Shown: piece by piece, positions 12,524 through 23,446 of the stretch
Layout: each line of letters begins with the position of its first letter
Position numbering within the stretch: position 1 is the first letter of the stretch
Assembly: GCF_000717875.1 (NCBI RefSeq)
Contig: NZ_JOCT01000025.1
Coordinates: 1-64,000, forward strand
DNA from: Streptomyces sp. NRRL S-455
Lineage (GTDB): Bacteria; Actinomycetota; Actinomycetes; Streptomycetales; Streptomycetaceae
Length of the DNA: 64,000 nucleotides
Direction: 5' to 3'
Program-made: the position numbers and the translations under genes
Notes under the pieces: generated by a model
The model's input: only the letters and a program-made list of their open reading frames with translations
What the model was told of the DNA's origin: nothing
The model's database searches: none

Positions 12524-13365
12524 GTGGTCTCGAACCCTTCGGCGCCCGCCTGCGCCGTGCCATGGACGAGCGCGGCCCGCTGTGCGTCGGCATCGACCCG
12601 CACGCCTCCCTGCTCGCCGAGTGGGGCCTGAACGACGACGTGGCCGGCCTGGAGCGGTTCAGCCGCACGGTCGTCGAGGCGCTCGCCGACCGGGTCGCCG
12701 TGCTCAAGCCGCAGAGCGCGTTCTTCGAGCGGTTCGGCTCGCGCGGGCTCGCCGTCCTGGAGACGGCCGTGGCCGAGGCGCGGGCGGCGGGGGCCCTGGT
12801 CGTGATGGACGCCAAGCGCGGCGACATCGGCTCGACCATGGCCGCGTACGCCGAGTCCTTCCTGCACAAGGACGCGCCGCTGTTCTCCGACGCGCTGACG
12901 GTCTCGCCCTACCTCGGTTACGGCTCGCTCAGCCCGGCCGTCGCCCTGGCGCGGGAGAGCGGCACGGGGTTGTTCGTGCTGGCGCTGACCTCCAACCCGG
13001 AGGGCGGCGAGGTCCAGCACGCCGTGCGGTCCGACGGCCGGAACGTCGGAGCGACGATGCTGGCGCACCTGTCCGCCGAGAACGCGGGGGAGGAGCCCCT
13101 GGGGTCCTTCGGCGCCGTTGTCGGCGCCACCCTCGGTGATCTGTCGACGTACGACCTGGACATCAACGGCCCGCTCCTGGCACCCGGCATCGGCGCGCAG
13201 GGGGCCACGCCGGCCGACCTCCCCCGGGTCTTCGGCGCGGCGGTGCGCAACGTCGTGCCGAACGTCAGCCGGGGAGTGCTACGCCACGGTCCCCAGGTGG
13301 ACACGCTCCGTGACGCGGCGGAGCGCGTCGCGGAGGAGATTCGTCACGTCGTGACCTCGCGCTGA
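12520..13365 (+). CDS. pyrF: Orotidine 5'-phosphate decarboxylase
   Basis: 281 residues, the last step to UMP. It is the longer actinobacterial type with the catalytic motif [12 protein letters not shown] near residues 95-106. The ATG overlaps the pyrD stop (ATGA), so translation is coupled. It ends the pyrimidine run, and a 288-bp gap with its own promoter follows before the sIHF gene. Confidence 0.97.
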   Translation: MSGLEPFGARLRRAMDERGPLCVGIDPHASLLAEWGLNDDVAGLERFSRTVVEALADRVAVLKPQSAFFERFGSRGLAVLETAVAEARAAGALVVMDAKRGDIGSTMAAYAESFLHKDAPLFSDALTVSPYLGYGSLSPAVALARESGTGLFVLALTSNPEGGEVQHAVRSDGRNVGATMLAHLSAENAGEEPLGSFGAVVGATLGDLSTYDLDINGPLLAPGIGAQGATPADLPRVFGAAVRNVVPNVSRGVLRHGPQVDTLRDAAERVAEEIRHVVTSR

Positions 13366-13515
13366 CCTCCCCCCGACCCTGTCGTGACCTCTTCCCGAGA
13401 CGTCCGATGAGTGGTCCGGGGCCTGCTTGAATCTGAATACATCCTCAAATCCGGGGCAGTATGTCCTAAATGTCCGTTCAGATGAAGGCTGACCAGGACT
13501 TTTCCGCTGTTCTCG

Positions 13516-13544
13516 CTGACTCTGGCGGACTTGCCCGCTAGTCT
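13516..13544 (+). promoter_or_regulatory. Promoter of the sIHF gene
   Basis: CTGACT (13516-13521) and TAGTCT (13539-13544) are separated by 17 bp in the pyrF to sIHF gap. This is a fair vegetative-type promoter. The start point would be about 100 bp upstream of the GTG at 13654. Confidence 0.5.
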
Positions 13545-13653
13545 CCGACGAGAGTGAACGGGCAAGCGTGTTGCTCGTAGCTCCCCAGGTGTGGGGCGAC
13601 TAGGTTCCTCACCGGTCCGTATCCGACAGTTCGACATCCGAGGTGACGTAGGC

Positions 13654-13977
13654 GTGGCTCTTCCGCCCCTTACCCCTGAACAGCGCGCAGCCGCGCTCGA
13701 AAAGGCCGCCGCGGCTCGCCGGGAGCGGGCCGAGGTCAAGAATCGACTCAAGCACTCCGGCGCCTCCCTCCACGAGGTCATCAAGCAGGGCCAGGAGAAC
13801 GACGTCATCGGCAAGATGAAGGTCTCCGCCCTTCTTGAGTCCCTGCCGGGCGTGGGCAAGGTCCGCGCCAAGCAGATCATGGAGCGACTCGGTATCTCCG
13901 AGAGCCGCCGTGTGCGTGGCCTCGGTTCCAACCAGATCGCCTCCCTGGAGCGCGAGTTCGGCAGCACCGGCTCCTGA
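13654..13977 (+). CDS. mihF: Integration host factor, actinobacterial type (sIHF / MihF)
   Basis: 107 residues. This nucleoid-associated protein, unrelated in fold to E. coli IHF, bends DNA and affects sporulation and antibiotic production in Streptomyces. It opens [20 protein letters not shown], with a long basic helix, and carries a helix-two-turn-helix region [18 protein letters not shown] at about residues 64-81. The GTG at 13654 gives the known 107-residue length. A longer in-frame reading from 13591 has no support. gmk follows 59 bp later. Confidence 0.96.
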   Translation: MALPPLTPEQRAAALEKAAAARRERAEVKNRLKHSGASLHEVIKQGQENDVIGKMKVSALLESLPGVGKVRAKQIMERLGISESRRVRGLGSNQIASLEREFGSTGS

Positions 13978-14036
13978 TCCGGGCAGTCCCGGGGAAGCGA
14001 TCCCCGGGCACTCCGGGATTGCTGGATAATCGCTGC

Positions 14037-14630
14037 ATGGCTGCAACACCCCGGGGGACGACCCCCGTACCCCCGGACGTACGTCCGCGGCTGACCGTGC
14101 TCTCCGGCCCCTCCGGGGTCGGCAAGAGCACGGTCGTCGCCCATATGCGCAAGGAACACCCCGAGGTCTGGCTCTCGGTGTCGGCGACGACCCGCAAGCC
14201 CCGCCCCGGCGAGCAGCACGGAGTCCACTACTTCTTCGTCACCGACGACGAGATGGACAAGCTGATCGCCAACGGCGAGCTGCTGGAGTGGGCCGAGTTC
14301 GCCGGCAACCGCTACGGCACGCCGCGTGCGGCCGTACAGGAGCGTCTGGAGAAGGGCGAGCCCGTCCTCCTCGAGATCGACCTGCAGGGTGCCCGGCTGG
14401 TCCGGGAGTCAATGCCCGAGGCCCAGCTGGTGTTCCTGGCTCCGCCCTCCTGGGAGGAGCTGGTGCGCAGACTCACCGGGCGGGGTACCGAACCGCCCGA
14501 GGTGATCGAGCGCAGGCTCGAGGCGGCGAAGATCGAACTGGCCGCCGAACCGGAGTTCGACACAACCCTGGTCAACACCTCCGTCGAGGACGTGGCGCGC
14601 GAGCTGCTAGCCTTGATGAACGTCGTGTGA
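14037..14630 (+). CDS. gmk: Guanylate kinase
   Basis: 197 residues, GMP + ATP to GDP + ADP. The P-loop GPSGVGKST is near residue 27 and the GMP-binding region [11 protein letters not shown] near 52. The ATG at 14037 is chosen over one six codons upstream because GATAAT (14025-14030) lies six bases before it. That is a good -10 for a leaderless mRNA, and no Shine-Dalgarno is visible. It sits next to rpoZ, a common arrangement linking GTP supply and RNA polymerase assembly. Confidence 0.96.
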   Translation: MAATPRGTTPVPPDVRPRLTVLSGPSGVGKSTVVAHMRKEHPEVWLSVSATTRKPRPGEQHGVHYFFVTDDEMDKLIANGELLEWAEFAGNRYGTPRAAVQERLEKGEPVLLEIDLQGARLVRESMPEAQLVFLAPPSWEELVRRLTGRGTEPPEVIERRLEAAKIELAAEPEFDTTLVNTSVEDVARELLALMNVV

Positions 14631-14700
14631 CCACCGCTGGTCGTTCCTGTCCTCGCTGATCACCCCGACAGAATCTTTCCCATCCATCGGAAGGTAGAGC

Positions 14701-14973
14701 GTGTCCTCTTCCATCTCCGCGCCCGAGGGCATCATCAACCCGCCGATCGACGAGCTCCTCGAGGCCACCGACTCGAAGTACAGCCTCGTGATCTACGCGG
14801 CCAAGCGGGCTCGCCAGATCAACGCGTACTACTCGCAGCTCGGTGAGGGTCTCCTCGAGTACGTCGGTCCTCTCGTCGACACCCACGTCCACGAGAAGCC
14901 GCTCTCGATCTCCCTCCGCGAGATCAACGCGGGACTGCTGACGTCCGAGGCCGTCGAGGGCCCGGCGCAGTAA
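14701..14973 (+). CDS. rpoZ: RNA polymerase omega subunit
   Basis: 90 residues. Omega assists folding and assembly of beta prime. The conserved core [18 protein letters not shown] is at about residues 27-44. The GTG has GGAAGG eight bases upstream. A strong hairpin follows 28 bp after the stop. Confidence 0.96.
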   Translation: MSSSISAPEGIINPPIDELLEATDSKYSLVIYAAKRARQINAYYSQLGEGLLEYVGPLVDTHVHEKPLSISLREINAGLLTSEAVEGPAQ

Positions 14974-15001
14974 GCAGCAGTCCAGCTTGACGCTGACGTG
15001 A

Positions 15002-15036
15002 CCACAGGCCCGGCAGGCCTACTGCCGGGCCTGTGG
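15002..15036 (+). terminator. rpoZ terminator
   Basis: A 15-bp perfect inverted repeat with a five-base loop (arms 15002-15016 and 15022-15036), between rpoZ and coaBC. Confidence 0.8.
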
Positions 15037-15079
15037 TGTGTGATGGGACATGTAGGTCGCCGAGATCCGGGGAGAGACG

Positions 15080-16282
15080 GTGGACAAGCCGAAGGTCGTT
15101 CTGGGGGTCAGTGGCGGCATCGCCGCGTACAAGGCCTGTGAGCTGCTACGGCGGCTGACCGAGTCGGGCCACGACGTGCGGGTGGTGCCCACGGCGTCCG
15201 CGCTGCACTTCGTCGGCGCCGCCACCTGGTCCGCGCTCTCCGGCAACCCCGTCTCCACCGAGGTGTGGGACGACGTGCACGAGGTCCCGCACGTCCGCAT
15301 CGGGCAGCACGCCGACCTGGTCGTCGTCGCCCCGGCCACCGCCGACATGCTCGCCAAGGCGGCCCACGGCCTCGCCGACGACCTCCTCACCAACACCCTG
15401 CTCACGGCCCGCTGCCCGGTCGTCTTCGCCCCCGCCATGCACACGGAGATGTGGGAGCACCCGGCCACCCAGGAGAACGTGGCGACACTGCGCCGCCGCG
15501 GTGCCCTCGTCATCGAGCCCGCGGTGGGCCGCCTCACCGGCGTCGACACCGGCAAGGGCCGGCTGCCCGACCCGGGCGAGATCTTCGAGGTCTGCCGCCG
15601 GGTGCTCGCCCGGGGCGTGGCCGAGCCCGATCTCGCGGGCCGCCATGTCGTGGTCAGCGCCGGCGGCACCCGTGAGCCTCTGGACCCCGTGCGGTTCCTC
15701 GGCAACCGCTCCTCCGGCAAGCAGGGCTACGCCCTCGCCCGCACCGCCGCCGCCCGCGGCGCCCGTGTCACCCTGATCGCCGCCAACAGCGCCCTGCCGG
15801 ACCCCGCCGGTGTGGACGTCGTCTCCGTCGGCACCGCGGTGCAGCTGCGTGAGGCGGTGCTGCGGGCCTCCGCCGACGCCGACGCGGTGGTGATGGCGGC
15901 GGCGGTGGCGGACTTCCGCCCGGCGGCGTACGCGACCGGCAAGATCAAGAAGAAGGACGACCAGGAACCGGAGCCGATCACTCTGGTGCGGAATCCGGAC
16001 ATCCTCGCGGAGATCTCCGCCGGCCGTGCCCGCCCCGGACAGGTGATCGTCGGCTTCGCCGCGGAGACCGACGACGTGCTCGCCAACGGCCGCGCGAAGC
16101 TGAAGCGCAAGGGCTGCGATCTGCTGGTCGTGAACGAGGTGGGCGAGCGCAGGACCTTCGGATCCGAGGAGAACGAGGCCGTCGTGCTCGGCGCCGACGG
16201 CCAAGAGACCGCCGTGCCGTACGGACCCAAGGAAGCCCTGGCCGAAACCGTGTGGGACCTGGTGGCCGAGCGCCTGCGCTGA
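15080..16282 (+). CDS. coaBC: Bifunctional phosphopantothenoylcysteine decarboxylase / phosphopantothenate-cysteine ligase
   Basis: 400 residues, two steps of coenzyme A synthesis. The N-terminal FMN decarboxylase (CoaC) half begins VVLGVSGGIAAYKACEL and shows the PAMHTEMW motif near residue 118. The C-terminal CTP-dependent ligase (CoaB) half begins around residue 190 with VVSAGGTREPLDPVR and FLGNRSSGKQG. The gene neighbourhood rpoZ-coaBC-metK-priA is conserved across Actinobacteria. GTG start with GGGGAGA upstream. Confidence 0.97.
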   Translation: MDKPKVVLGVSGGIAAYKACELLRRLTESGHDVRVVPTASALHFVGAATWSALSGNPVSTEVWDDVHEVPHVRIGQHADLVVVAPATADMLAKAAHGLADDLLTNTLLTARCPVVFAPAMHTEMWEHPATQENVATLRRRGALVIEPAVGRLTGVDTGKGRLPDPGEIFEVCRRVLARGVAEPDLAGRHVVVSAGGTREPLDPVRFLGNRSSGKQGYALARTAAARGARVTLIAANSALPDPAGVDVVSVGTAVQLREAVLRASADADAVVMAAAVADFRPAAYATGKIKKKDDQEPEPITLVRNPDILAEISAGRARPGQVIVGFAAETDDVLANGRAKLKRKGCDLLVVNEVGERRTFGSEENEAVVLGADGQETAVPYGPKEALAETVWDLVAERLR

Positions 16283-16519
16283 TGTTTCAGTCGCCCTGCG
16301 CTTCCGTGAAACCCGGCCGATCGTGGCGTGGCGCCTCTGGCCAACGCAGCTCGGCATTGGGCAGAATGCCTGTGCCGCAGGTCACAGCGCTCCCGAGTGG
16401 CGAGACAGGGGGACCGTGGCCGAAGCGTGACCGATAAGCTGTTCCACGGACGGCGCCGGGTGCAGCCCCCGCCGTCCGCCAATGATCAGCCAGCAGCCGC
16501 TGCAACCACAGGGAGCGTT

Positions 16520-17728
16520 GTGTCCCGTCGCCTGTTCACCTCGGAGTCCGTGACCGAAGGTCACCCCGACAAGATCGCTGACCAGATCAGCGACACCATT
16601 CTCGACGCGTTGCTCCGCGAGGACCCGACCTCCCGGGTCGCCGTCGAGACGCTGATCACGACCGGCCTGGTGCACGTGGCCGGTGAGGTCACGACCAAGA
16701 CGTACGCGGACATCGCGACGCTGGTCCGGAACAAGATCCTCGAAATCGGCTACGACTCCTCGAAGAAGGGCTTCGACGGAGCCTCCTGCGGCGTGTCGGT
16801 CTCGATCGGCGCGCAGTCCCCGGACATCGCCCAGGGCGTCGACACGGCGTACGAGTCTCGTGTCGAGGGTGACGAGGACGAACTCGACAAGCAGGGCGCG
16901 GGCGACCAGGGCCTGATGTTCGGCTACGCGACGGACGAGACGCCGACGCTGATGCCGCTGCCGATCTTCCTGGCGCACCGCCTGTCGAAGCGTCTGTCCG
17001 ACGTGCGCAAGAACGGCACGATCCCCTACCTGCGCCCGGACGGCAAGACCCAGGTCACCATCGAGTACGACGGCGACAAGGCCGTCCGCCTCGACACCGT
17101 CGTCGTCTCCTCCCAGCACGCGTCCGACATCGACCTGGACTCGCTCCTGGCCCCGGACATCAAGGAGTTCGTCGTCGAGCCGGAGCTGAAGGCGCTCCTG
17201 GACGAGGGCATCAAGCTCGACACGGAGAACTACCGCCTCCTGGTCAACCCCACCGGCCGCTTCGAGATCGGCGGCCCGATGGGTGACGCCGGCCTCACCG
17301 GGCGCAAGATCATCATCGACACCTACGGCGGTATGGCCCGCCACGGTGGCGGCGCCTTCTCCGGCAAGGACCCGTCCAAGGTCGACCGCTCCGCCGCGTA
17401 CGCGATGCGCTGGGTCGCCAAGAACGTGGTCGCCGCTGGTCTCGCCACCCGCTGCGAGGTCCAGGTGGCGTACGCGATCGGCAAGGCCGAGCCGGTCGGC
17501 CTGTTCGTCGAGACCTTCGGCACCGCCAAGATCGACACGGAGAAGATCGAGAAGGCGATCGACGAGGTCTTCGACCTCCGCCCGGCGGCGATCATCCGCG
17601 ACCTCGACCTGCTCCGCCCGATCTACTCCCAGACCGCGGCGTACGGCCACTTCGGCCGTGAGCTTCCCGAGTTCACCTGGGAGCGCACGGACCGCGTGGA
17701 CGCGCTGCGCGAGGCGGCGGGACTGTAA
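16520..17728 (+). CDS. metK: S-adenosylmethionine synthetase
   Basis: 402 residues, methionine + ATP to S-adenosylmethionine. The ATP-binding motif [14 protein letters not shown] lies at about residues 13-26, and the P-loop-like [16 protein letters not shown] around 275. The GTG at 16520 gives the normal length and has GGGAG upstream. A 192-base longer frame from 16328 is not protein-like. The 237-bp leader contains no riboswitch I can recognise. Extra MetK is known to boost secondary metabolism in Streptomyces. Confidence 0.97.
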   Translation: MSRRLFTSESVTEGHPDKIADQISDTILDALLREDPTSRVAVETLITTGLVHVAGEVTTKTYADIATLVRNKILEIGYDSSKKGFDGASCGVSVSIGAQSPDIAQGVDTAYESRVEGDEDELDKQGAGDQGLMFGYATDETPTLMPLPIFLAHRLSKRLSDVRKNGTIPYLRPDGKTQVTIEYDGDKAVRLDTVVVSSQHASDIDLDSLLAPDIKEFVVEPELKALLDEGIKLDTENYRLLVNPTGRFEIGGPMGDAGLTGRKIIIDTYGGMARHGGGAFSGKDPSKVDRSAAYAMRWVAKNVVAAGLATRCEVQVAYAIGKAEPVGLFVETFGTAKIDTEKIEKAIDEVFDLRPAAIIRDLDLLRPIYSQTAAYGHFGRELPEFTWERTDRVDALREAAGL

Positions 17729-17744
17729 GTCCCCGGACAGCGCA

Positions 17745-17777
17745 CGAGGCCCGGCACCCTTCGGGGGCCGGGCCTCG
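17745..17777 (+). terminator. metK terminator
   Basis: An 11-bp inverted repeat (arms 17745-17755 and 17767-17777) 16 bases after the metK stop, rich in GGCCC. Confidence 0.7.
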
Positions 17778-17840
17778 TCGTGCCCCGGGCGCGCCTTCGG
17801 GGCACCGCCGGTTGTCAGTGGTCTTTGGAAGAATGCAAGC

Positions 17841-20006
17841 GTGAGCAGCGAGAACGAACGGCCGGACGGCGGTGCGGAGGGTGCGCCGCCCGAGCAGCTC
17901 GCGCTCATCCGGGAGAGCGTGCGGAAGGCCAAGGCACCCCGGGCCAAACCGCGGACGTGGCGCGGGGCCGCGCTGGCCAAGGAGCTGCCCGTCGCGCGGG
18001 TGCTCGTCGACAAGGGCGTGCTCCACCTCGACCGGTACTTCGACTACGCGGTGCCCGAGGAGCTGGACGCCGAGGCCCAGCCGGGTGTGCGCGTACGGGT
18101 GCGGTTCGGAGCCGGGCGGCACCGGGTGCGGGAGGGGAGGCGTGAGGGCGGCGGGCTGATCGACGGGTTCCTCGTCGAGCGGCTGCCCGAGTCCGACTAC
18201 TCCGGGCCGCTGGCCGCCCTCGCCCAGGTCGTGTCGCCCGAGCCGGTGCTGAGCGAGGAACTGCTGGGACTGGCCCGGGCCGTCGCCGACCGGTACGCGG
18301 GCAGCCTCGCCGACGTCCTGCAACTCGCCGTGCCGCCGCGCAACGCACGGGCCGAGCAACGCCCGTCCCCCGCACCGCTGCCGCCGCCCCCGGCTCCCGG
18401 GACCGGCTCCTGGCAGCGGTACGAGCGGGGAGCGGCCTTCGTGGAGTCGCTGGCCTCCGGCGGTGCGCCCCGTGCCGTGTGGAACGCGCTGCCCGGACCG
18501 CAGTGGAGCGAGGAGCTGGCACGGTCCGTGGTGGCGACCCTGGCCTCCGGGCGCGGGGCGCTCGTCGTCCTGCCGGACGGACGGGCGGTCGCCCGGGTGG
18601 ACGCGGCCCTGACCGCCCTGCTGGGGGAGGGGCGGCACGCGGTCCTCACGGCCGACGCCGGGCCCGAGAGGCGGTACGCGCAGTGGCTCGCGGTGCGGCG
18701 TGGCTCGGTCCGGGCCGTGATCGGCACCCGGGCGGCGATGTTCGCGCCGGTCCAGGACCTGGGACTGGTCGCCCTCTGGGACGACGGGGACGACAGCCAC
18801 AGCGAGCAGCACGCACCGCAGCCGCACGCCCGGGAGGTGCTGCTGCTGCGGGCTGCCCAGGACAAGTGCGGCTTCCTGCTGGGCAGCTGGGGCTGCACGG
18901 TGGAGGCCGCACAGCTCGTCGAGACCGGGTGGGCGCGGCCGCTCGTCGCCACGCGGGAGCAGGTACGCGCCGCCGCACCGCTTGTACGAACCGTCGGGGA
19001 CGGGGACCTCGCGCGGGACGAGGCCGCCCGGGCCGCCCGGCTGCCGACGCTCGCCTGGCAGGCCGTCAGGGACGGCCTGCGGCAGGGGCCGGTGCTGGTG
19101 CAGGTGCCGCGGCGGGGGTACGTGCCGCGCATGGCGTGTGCCGACTGCCGGGCGCCCGCGCGGTGCCGGCACTGTTCCGGACCGTTGGAGGCGCGGGACG
19201 GCGGTGCCTTGAGCTGCGGGTGGTGCGGCCGCGAGGAGGGCGGCTGGCACTGCCCGGAGTGCGGTTCCTTCCGCCTTCGTGCCTCGGTGGTGGGAGCGCG
19301 GCGTACCGCCGAGGAACTCGGACGGGCCTTCCCCACCGTTCCGGTGCGGACGTCCGGTCGTGAACACGTGCTCGACACGGTGCCGGGGGCGCCCGCGCTG
19401 GTGGTCAGTACGCCGGGGGCCGAGCCCGTCGCCGAGGGCGGGTACGCGGCGGCGCTGCTGCTGGACGGGTGGGCCATGCTCGGGCGGCCGGATCTGCGGG
19501 CCGGTGAGGACGCGTTGCGGCGGTGGATCGCGGCCGGGGCTCTCGTCCGGCCACAGTCGGACGGGGGAACGGTGGTGGTCGTGGCCGAGCCGACGCTACG
19601 GCCCGTGCAGGCGCTGGTGCGGTGGGATCCCGTGGGGCACGCGGTGCGCGAACTGGCCGAGCGGGCCGAGCTGGGATTTCCGCCGGTGTCGCGGATGGCG
19701 GCGGTGTCGGGGCCGGCGGAAGCGGTGGCCGACTTCCTCCGTGCGGTCCAACTGCCGCCGGAGGCCGAGGTCCTGGGACCGGTGCCGTTGCCCGTCCCCG
19801 CCGCGGGGCGACCTCGGCGGCCGGGGGCGCCGCCGCCGGGGGAGCAGTGGGAGCGGGCGCTGCTGAGGGTGCCGCCCGGGAAGGGGGCGGCGTTGGCTGC
19901 CTCTCTGAAGGCCGCTCAGGCCGCTCGGATGGCTCGGGGGAGCGGGAACGGCGGTGGCAGTGGTGCCGGGGTGTGGGTGCGGATCGACCCGGCTGATATC
20001 GGGTGA
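17841..20006 (+). CDS. priA: PriA-like replication restart protein lacking helicase motifs
   Basis: 721 residues from the GTG at 17841. The N-terminal 3'-DNA-binding region is visible at about residues 50-120 (VARVLVDKGVLHLDRYFDYAVPEEL). The zinc region at about 430-480 has eight cysteines in CADC, CRHC, CGWC and CPEC pairs. Where E. coli PriA has its Walker A there is no GxGKT, and the DEAH box is replaced by WDDGDDSH near residue 315. Loss of helicase motifs is known for actinobacterial PriA, so it may load the replisome without unwinding. It starts 112 bp after metK. Confidence 0.9.
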   Translation: MSSENERPDGGAEGAPPEQLALIRESVRKAKAPRAKPRTWRGAALAKELPVARVLVDKGVLHLDRYFDYAVPEELDAEAQPGVRVRVRFGAGRHRVREGRREGGGLIDGFLVERLPESDYSGPLAALAQVVSPEPVLSEELLGLARAVADRYAGSLADVLQLAVPPRNARAEQRPSPAPLPPPPAPGTGSWQRYERGAAFVESLASGGAPRAVWNALPGPQWSEELARSVVATLASGRGALVVLPDGRAVARVDAALTALLGEGRHAVLTADAGPERRYAQWLAVRRGSVRAVIGTRAAMFAPVQDLGLVALWDDGDDSHSEQHAPQPHAREVLLLRAAQDKCGFLLGSWGCTVEAAQLVETGWARPLVATREQVRAAAPLVRTVGDGDLARDEAARAARLPTLAWQAVRDGLRQGPVLVQVPRRGYVPRMACADCRAPARCRHCSGPLEARDGGALSCGWCGREEGGWHCPECGSFRLRASVVGARRTAEELGRAFPTVPVRTSGREHVLDTVPGAPALVVSTPGAEPVAEGGYAAALLLDGWAMLGRPDLRAGEDALRRWIAAGALVRPQSDGGTVVVVAEPTLRPVQALVRWDPVGHAVRELAERAELGFPPVSRMAAVSGPAEAVADFLRAVQLPPEAEVLGPVPLPVPAAGRPRRPGAPPPGEQWERALLRVPPGKGAALAASLKAAQAARMARGSGNGGGSGAGVWVRIDPADIG

Positions 20007-20049
20007 CCCGAGGGGGCCGGCCCGGTGGGCATCGCCCGGATACGCGGCT

Positions 20050-20075
20050 GCCCTCCCGGAGGATTCCGGGAGGGC
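20050..20075. terminator. Bidirectional terminator between priA and the HTH gene
   Basis: An 11-bp inverted repeat (GCCCTCCCGGA and TCCGGGAGGGC arms) lies 43 bp after priA and 21 bp past the end of the convergent gene. Confidence 0.75.
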
Positions 20076-20096
20076 ATAGGGAACTGCCTGCCGCGG

Positions 20097-20971
<875 letters not shown>

Positions 20972-21904
20972 ATGAAGCTCGTCTTCGCCGGTACACCCGA
21001 GGTCGCCGTTCCCGCCCTGGACGCTCTTCTCGCCTCCGGGCGGCACGAGGTGGCCGCTGTCGTCACGCGGCCCGACGCCCCGGCCGGGCGGGGGCGCAGG
21101 CTTGTCGCGTCGCCCGTCGCCGAGCGGGCGGAGGAGGCCGGGATCGAGGTGCTGAAGCCGGCGAAGCCGAAAGACCCCGAGTTCCTGGAGCGGCTGCGGG
21201 AGATCGGGCCCGACTGCTGCCCCGTCGTCGCCTACGGCGCGCTGCTGCCCCGTGTCGCTCTCGACGTCCCCGCGCACGGCTGGGTCAATCTGCACTTCTC
21301 CCTGCTGCCGGCCTGGCGGGGTGCCGCGCCCGTACAGCACGCCATCATGGCCGGCGACGAGATCACCGGGGCGTCGACCTTCCTGATCGAGGAGGGGCTC
21401 GACTCGGGGCCGGTGTACGGGACGGTGACCGAGGAGATCCGGGCCACCGACACCAGCGGGGACCTGCTGACGCGGCTCGCGTTCGCCGGTGCCGGCCTGC
21501 TCGCGGCGACCATGGACGGGATCGAGGACGGCACGCTGAAGGCCGTGCCGCAGCCGGCCGAGGGGGTCAGTCTGGCCCCGAAGGTCAACGTCGAGGACGC
21601 ACACGTGGACTGGAACGCCCCCGCGCTGCGCGTCGACCGGCTGGTGCGGGGCTGCACTCCGGCACCGGGCGCCTGGACCACGTTCCGGGGCGAGCGGCTC
21701 AAGCTCGTCCAGGTCGCCGCGGTGCCGGACCGGACGGATCTCGCCCCGGGACAGATCGCCGCCCAGAAGAACAACGTGTACGTCGGCACCGGCTCCTACG
21801 GCGTCGAACTGCTGTGGGTGCAGGCCCAGGGCAAGAAGCCGATGCGGGCGGCGGACTGGGCACGAGGGGTGAGGATCGCCGAAGGAGAGCGGCTCGGGGG
21901 CTGA
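20972..21904 (+). CDS. fmt: Methionyl-tRNA formyltransferase
   Basis: 310 residues. It formylates initiator Met-tRNA using 10-formyltetrahydrofolate. The N-terminal formyltransferase domain (about residues 1-205) holds [18 protein letters not shown] near 107-124, with the catalytic SLLPxxRG stretch. The C-terminal tRNA-binding domain begins about residue 208. It is followed 114 bp later by rsmB, a widely conserved pairing. Confidence 0.97.
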   Translation: MKLVFAGTPEVAVPALDALLASGRHEVAAVVTRPDAPAGRGRRLVASPVAERAEEAGIEVLKPAKPKDPEFLERLREIGPDCCPVVAYGALLPRVALDVPAHGWVNLHFSLLPAWRGAAPVQHAIMAGDEITGASTFLIEEGLDSGPVYGTVTEEIRATDTSGDLLTRLAFAGAGLLAATMDGIEDGTLKAVPQPAEGVSLAPKVNVEDAHVDWNAPALRVDRLVRGCTPAPGAWTTFRGERLKLVQVAAVPDRTDLAPGQIAAQKNNVYVGTGSYGVELLWVQAQGKKPMRAADWARGVRIAEGERLGG

Positions 21905-22018
21905 TCCACGGATACCGTGAGCCACCGGTTCGGCGGCTCACCCACCCGCGACCTGTTCTCGCCCGGCGCGGCGTAGGCTGGAGGGCGCACTTCTTCTCAC
22001 ACCCGGAGCACCTTTTTC

Positions 22019-23446
22019 GTGAGCGACCAGCCCCGTCGGCCCCGTTCGTCCGGCAAGCCCTACCGTCGGCCCAAGAAGGACCCCGTCCGCATCCTCGCGT
22101 TCGAGGCGCTGAGGGCCGTGGACGAGCGGGACGCCTACGCCAACCTCGTTCTGCCGCCCCTGTTGCGCAAGGCGCGGGAGAAGGAGGGACCCGAGAAGTT
22201 CGACGCCCGGGACGCGGCGCTCGCCACCGAGCTGGTGTACGGGACGCTGCGGCGGCAGGGGACGTACGACGCGGTCCTGGCGAGCTGCGTGGACCGGCCG
22301 CTCGGGGAGGTCGACCCGCCGGTGCTGGACGTGCTGAGCCTCGGCGCGCACCAGTTGCTCGGGACTCGGATCCCGACCCACGCGGCCGTGTCCGCCACCG
22401 TCGAGCTCGCCCGGGTCGTGCTCGGCGACGGGCGGGCCAAGTTCGTCAACGCCGTGCTGCGGAAGGTCGCGCAGCACGATCTGGACGGCTGGCTGGAGCG
22501 GGTCGCGCCGCCCTACGACGACGATCCCGAGGATCACCTCGCCGTCGTCCACTCGCATCCGAGGTGGGTCGTGTCCGCGCTGTGGGACTCTCTCGGCGGC
22601 GGGCGCGCCGGCATCGAGGAACTGCTGAGCGCCGACAACGAGCGCCCCGAGGTGACGCTGGTGGCGCGGCCCGGGCGGGCCACCTCCGAGGAACTGCTCG
22701 ACGAGGACGCCGCCGTGCCCGGGCGCTGGTCTCCGTATGCCGTGCGGCTGACCGAGGGCGGCGAGCCGGGTGCTGTCGCCGCCGTACGGGACGGGCGCGC
22801 GGGCGTGCAGGACGAGGGCAGCCAGCTCGTGGCGATCGCCCTCGCGAACGCCCCCCTGGACGGGCCCGACCGCCGGTGGCTGGACGGGTGCGCGGGGCCC
22901 GGTGGCAAGGCCGCGCTGCTCGGGGCCCTGGCCGCCGAGCGAGGGGCCCTGCTGGTGGCCTCCGAGAAGCAGACCCACCGTGCCGGGCTGGTGGCCAGGG
23001 CGCTGGACGGGAATCCCGGGCCGTATCAGGTGATCGCCGCCGACGGGACCCGCCCGGCGTGGCGGCCCGGCAGCTTCGACCGGGTGCTGGTCGACGTGCC
23101 CTGCACCGGCCTGGGCGCCCTGCGGCGGCGCCCCGAGGCACGCTGGCGGCGCCGGCCGGACGACCTGGAGGGGTTCGCGCCGTTGCAGCGGGGGCTGCTG
23201 CGCACCGCCCTGGAGTCGGTGCGGGTCGGTGGTGTCGTCGGCTACGCGACCTGCTCGCCGCACCTCGCCGAGACCAGGGCCGTGGTGGCCGACGTGCTCA
23301 AGCAGTACCCGGACACCGACCTCGTCGACGCCCGGCCGCTGCTGCCCGGCGTACCGGACCTGGGCGAGGGGCCCGACATCCAGCTGTGGCCGCATCTGCA
23401 CGGGACCGACGCCATGTACCTGGCGCTCATCCGTCGGACCGGCTGA
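22019..23446 (+). CDS. rsmB: 16S rRNA (cytosine967-C5)-methyltransferase
   Basis: 475 residues. The N-terminal NusB-like RNA-binding domain (about 20-170) precedes a SAM-dependent methyltransferase. The SAM motif is WLDGCAGPGGKAALL, and the two cysteines of the RNA m5C mechanism lie in VDVPCTGLGALRR and YATCSPHL. GTG start at 22019, with TAGGCT (21974-21979) as a probable -10. The last 20 bases overlap the convergent MMPL gene. Confidence 0.95.
   Translation: MSDQPRRPRSSGKPYRRPKKDPVRILAFEALRAVDERDAYANLVLPPLLRKAREKEGPEKFDARDAALATELVYGTLRRQGTYDAVLASCVDRPLGEVDPPVLDVLSLGAHQLLGTRIPTHAAVSATVELARVVLGDGRAKFVNAVLRKVAQHDLDGWLERVAPPYDDDPEDHLAVVHSHPRWVVSALWDSLGGGRAGIEELLSADNERPEVTLVARPGRATSEELLDEDAAVPGRWSPYAVRLTEGGEPGAVAAVRDGRAGVQDEGSQLVAIALANAPLDGPDRRWLDGCAGPGGKAALLGALAAERGALLVASEKQTHRAGLVARALDGNPGPYQVIAADGTRPAWRPGSFDRVLVDVPCTGLGALRRRPEARWRRRPDDLEGFAPLQRGLLRTALESVRVGGVVGYATCSPHLAETRAVVADVLKQYPDTDLVDARPLLPGVPDLGEGPDIQLWPHLHGTDAMYLALIRRTG

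Noticed and set aside
16283..16519. Possible SAM-sensing riboswitch upstream of metK
   Set aside because: I could not find the conserved SAM-I or SAM-IV core sequences; only a small GTTTCA/TGAAAC stem is visible.
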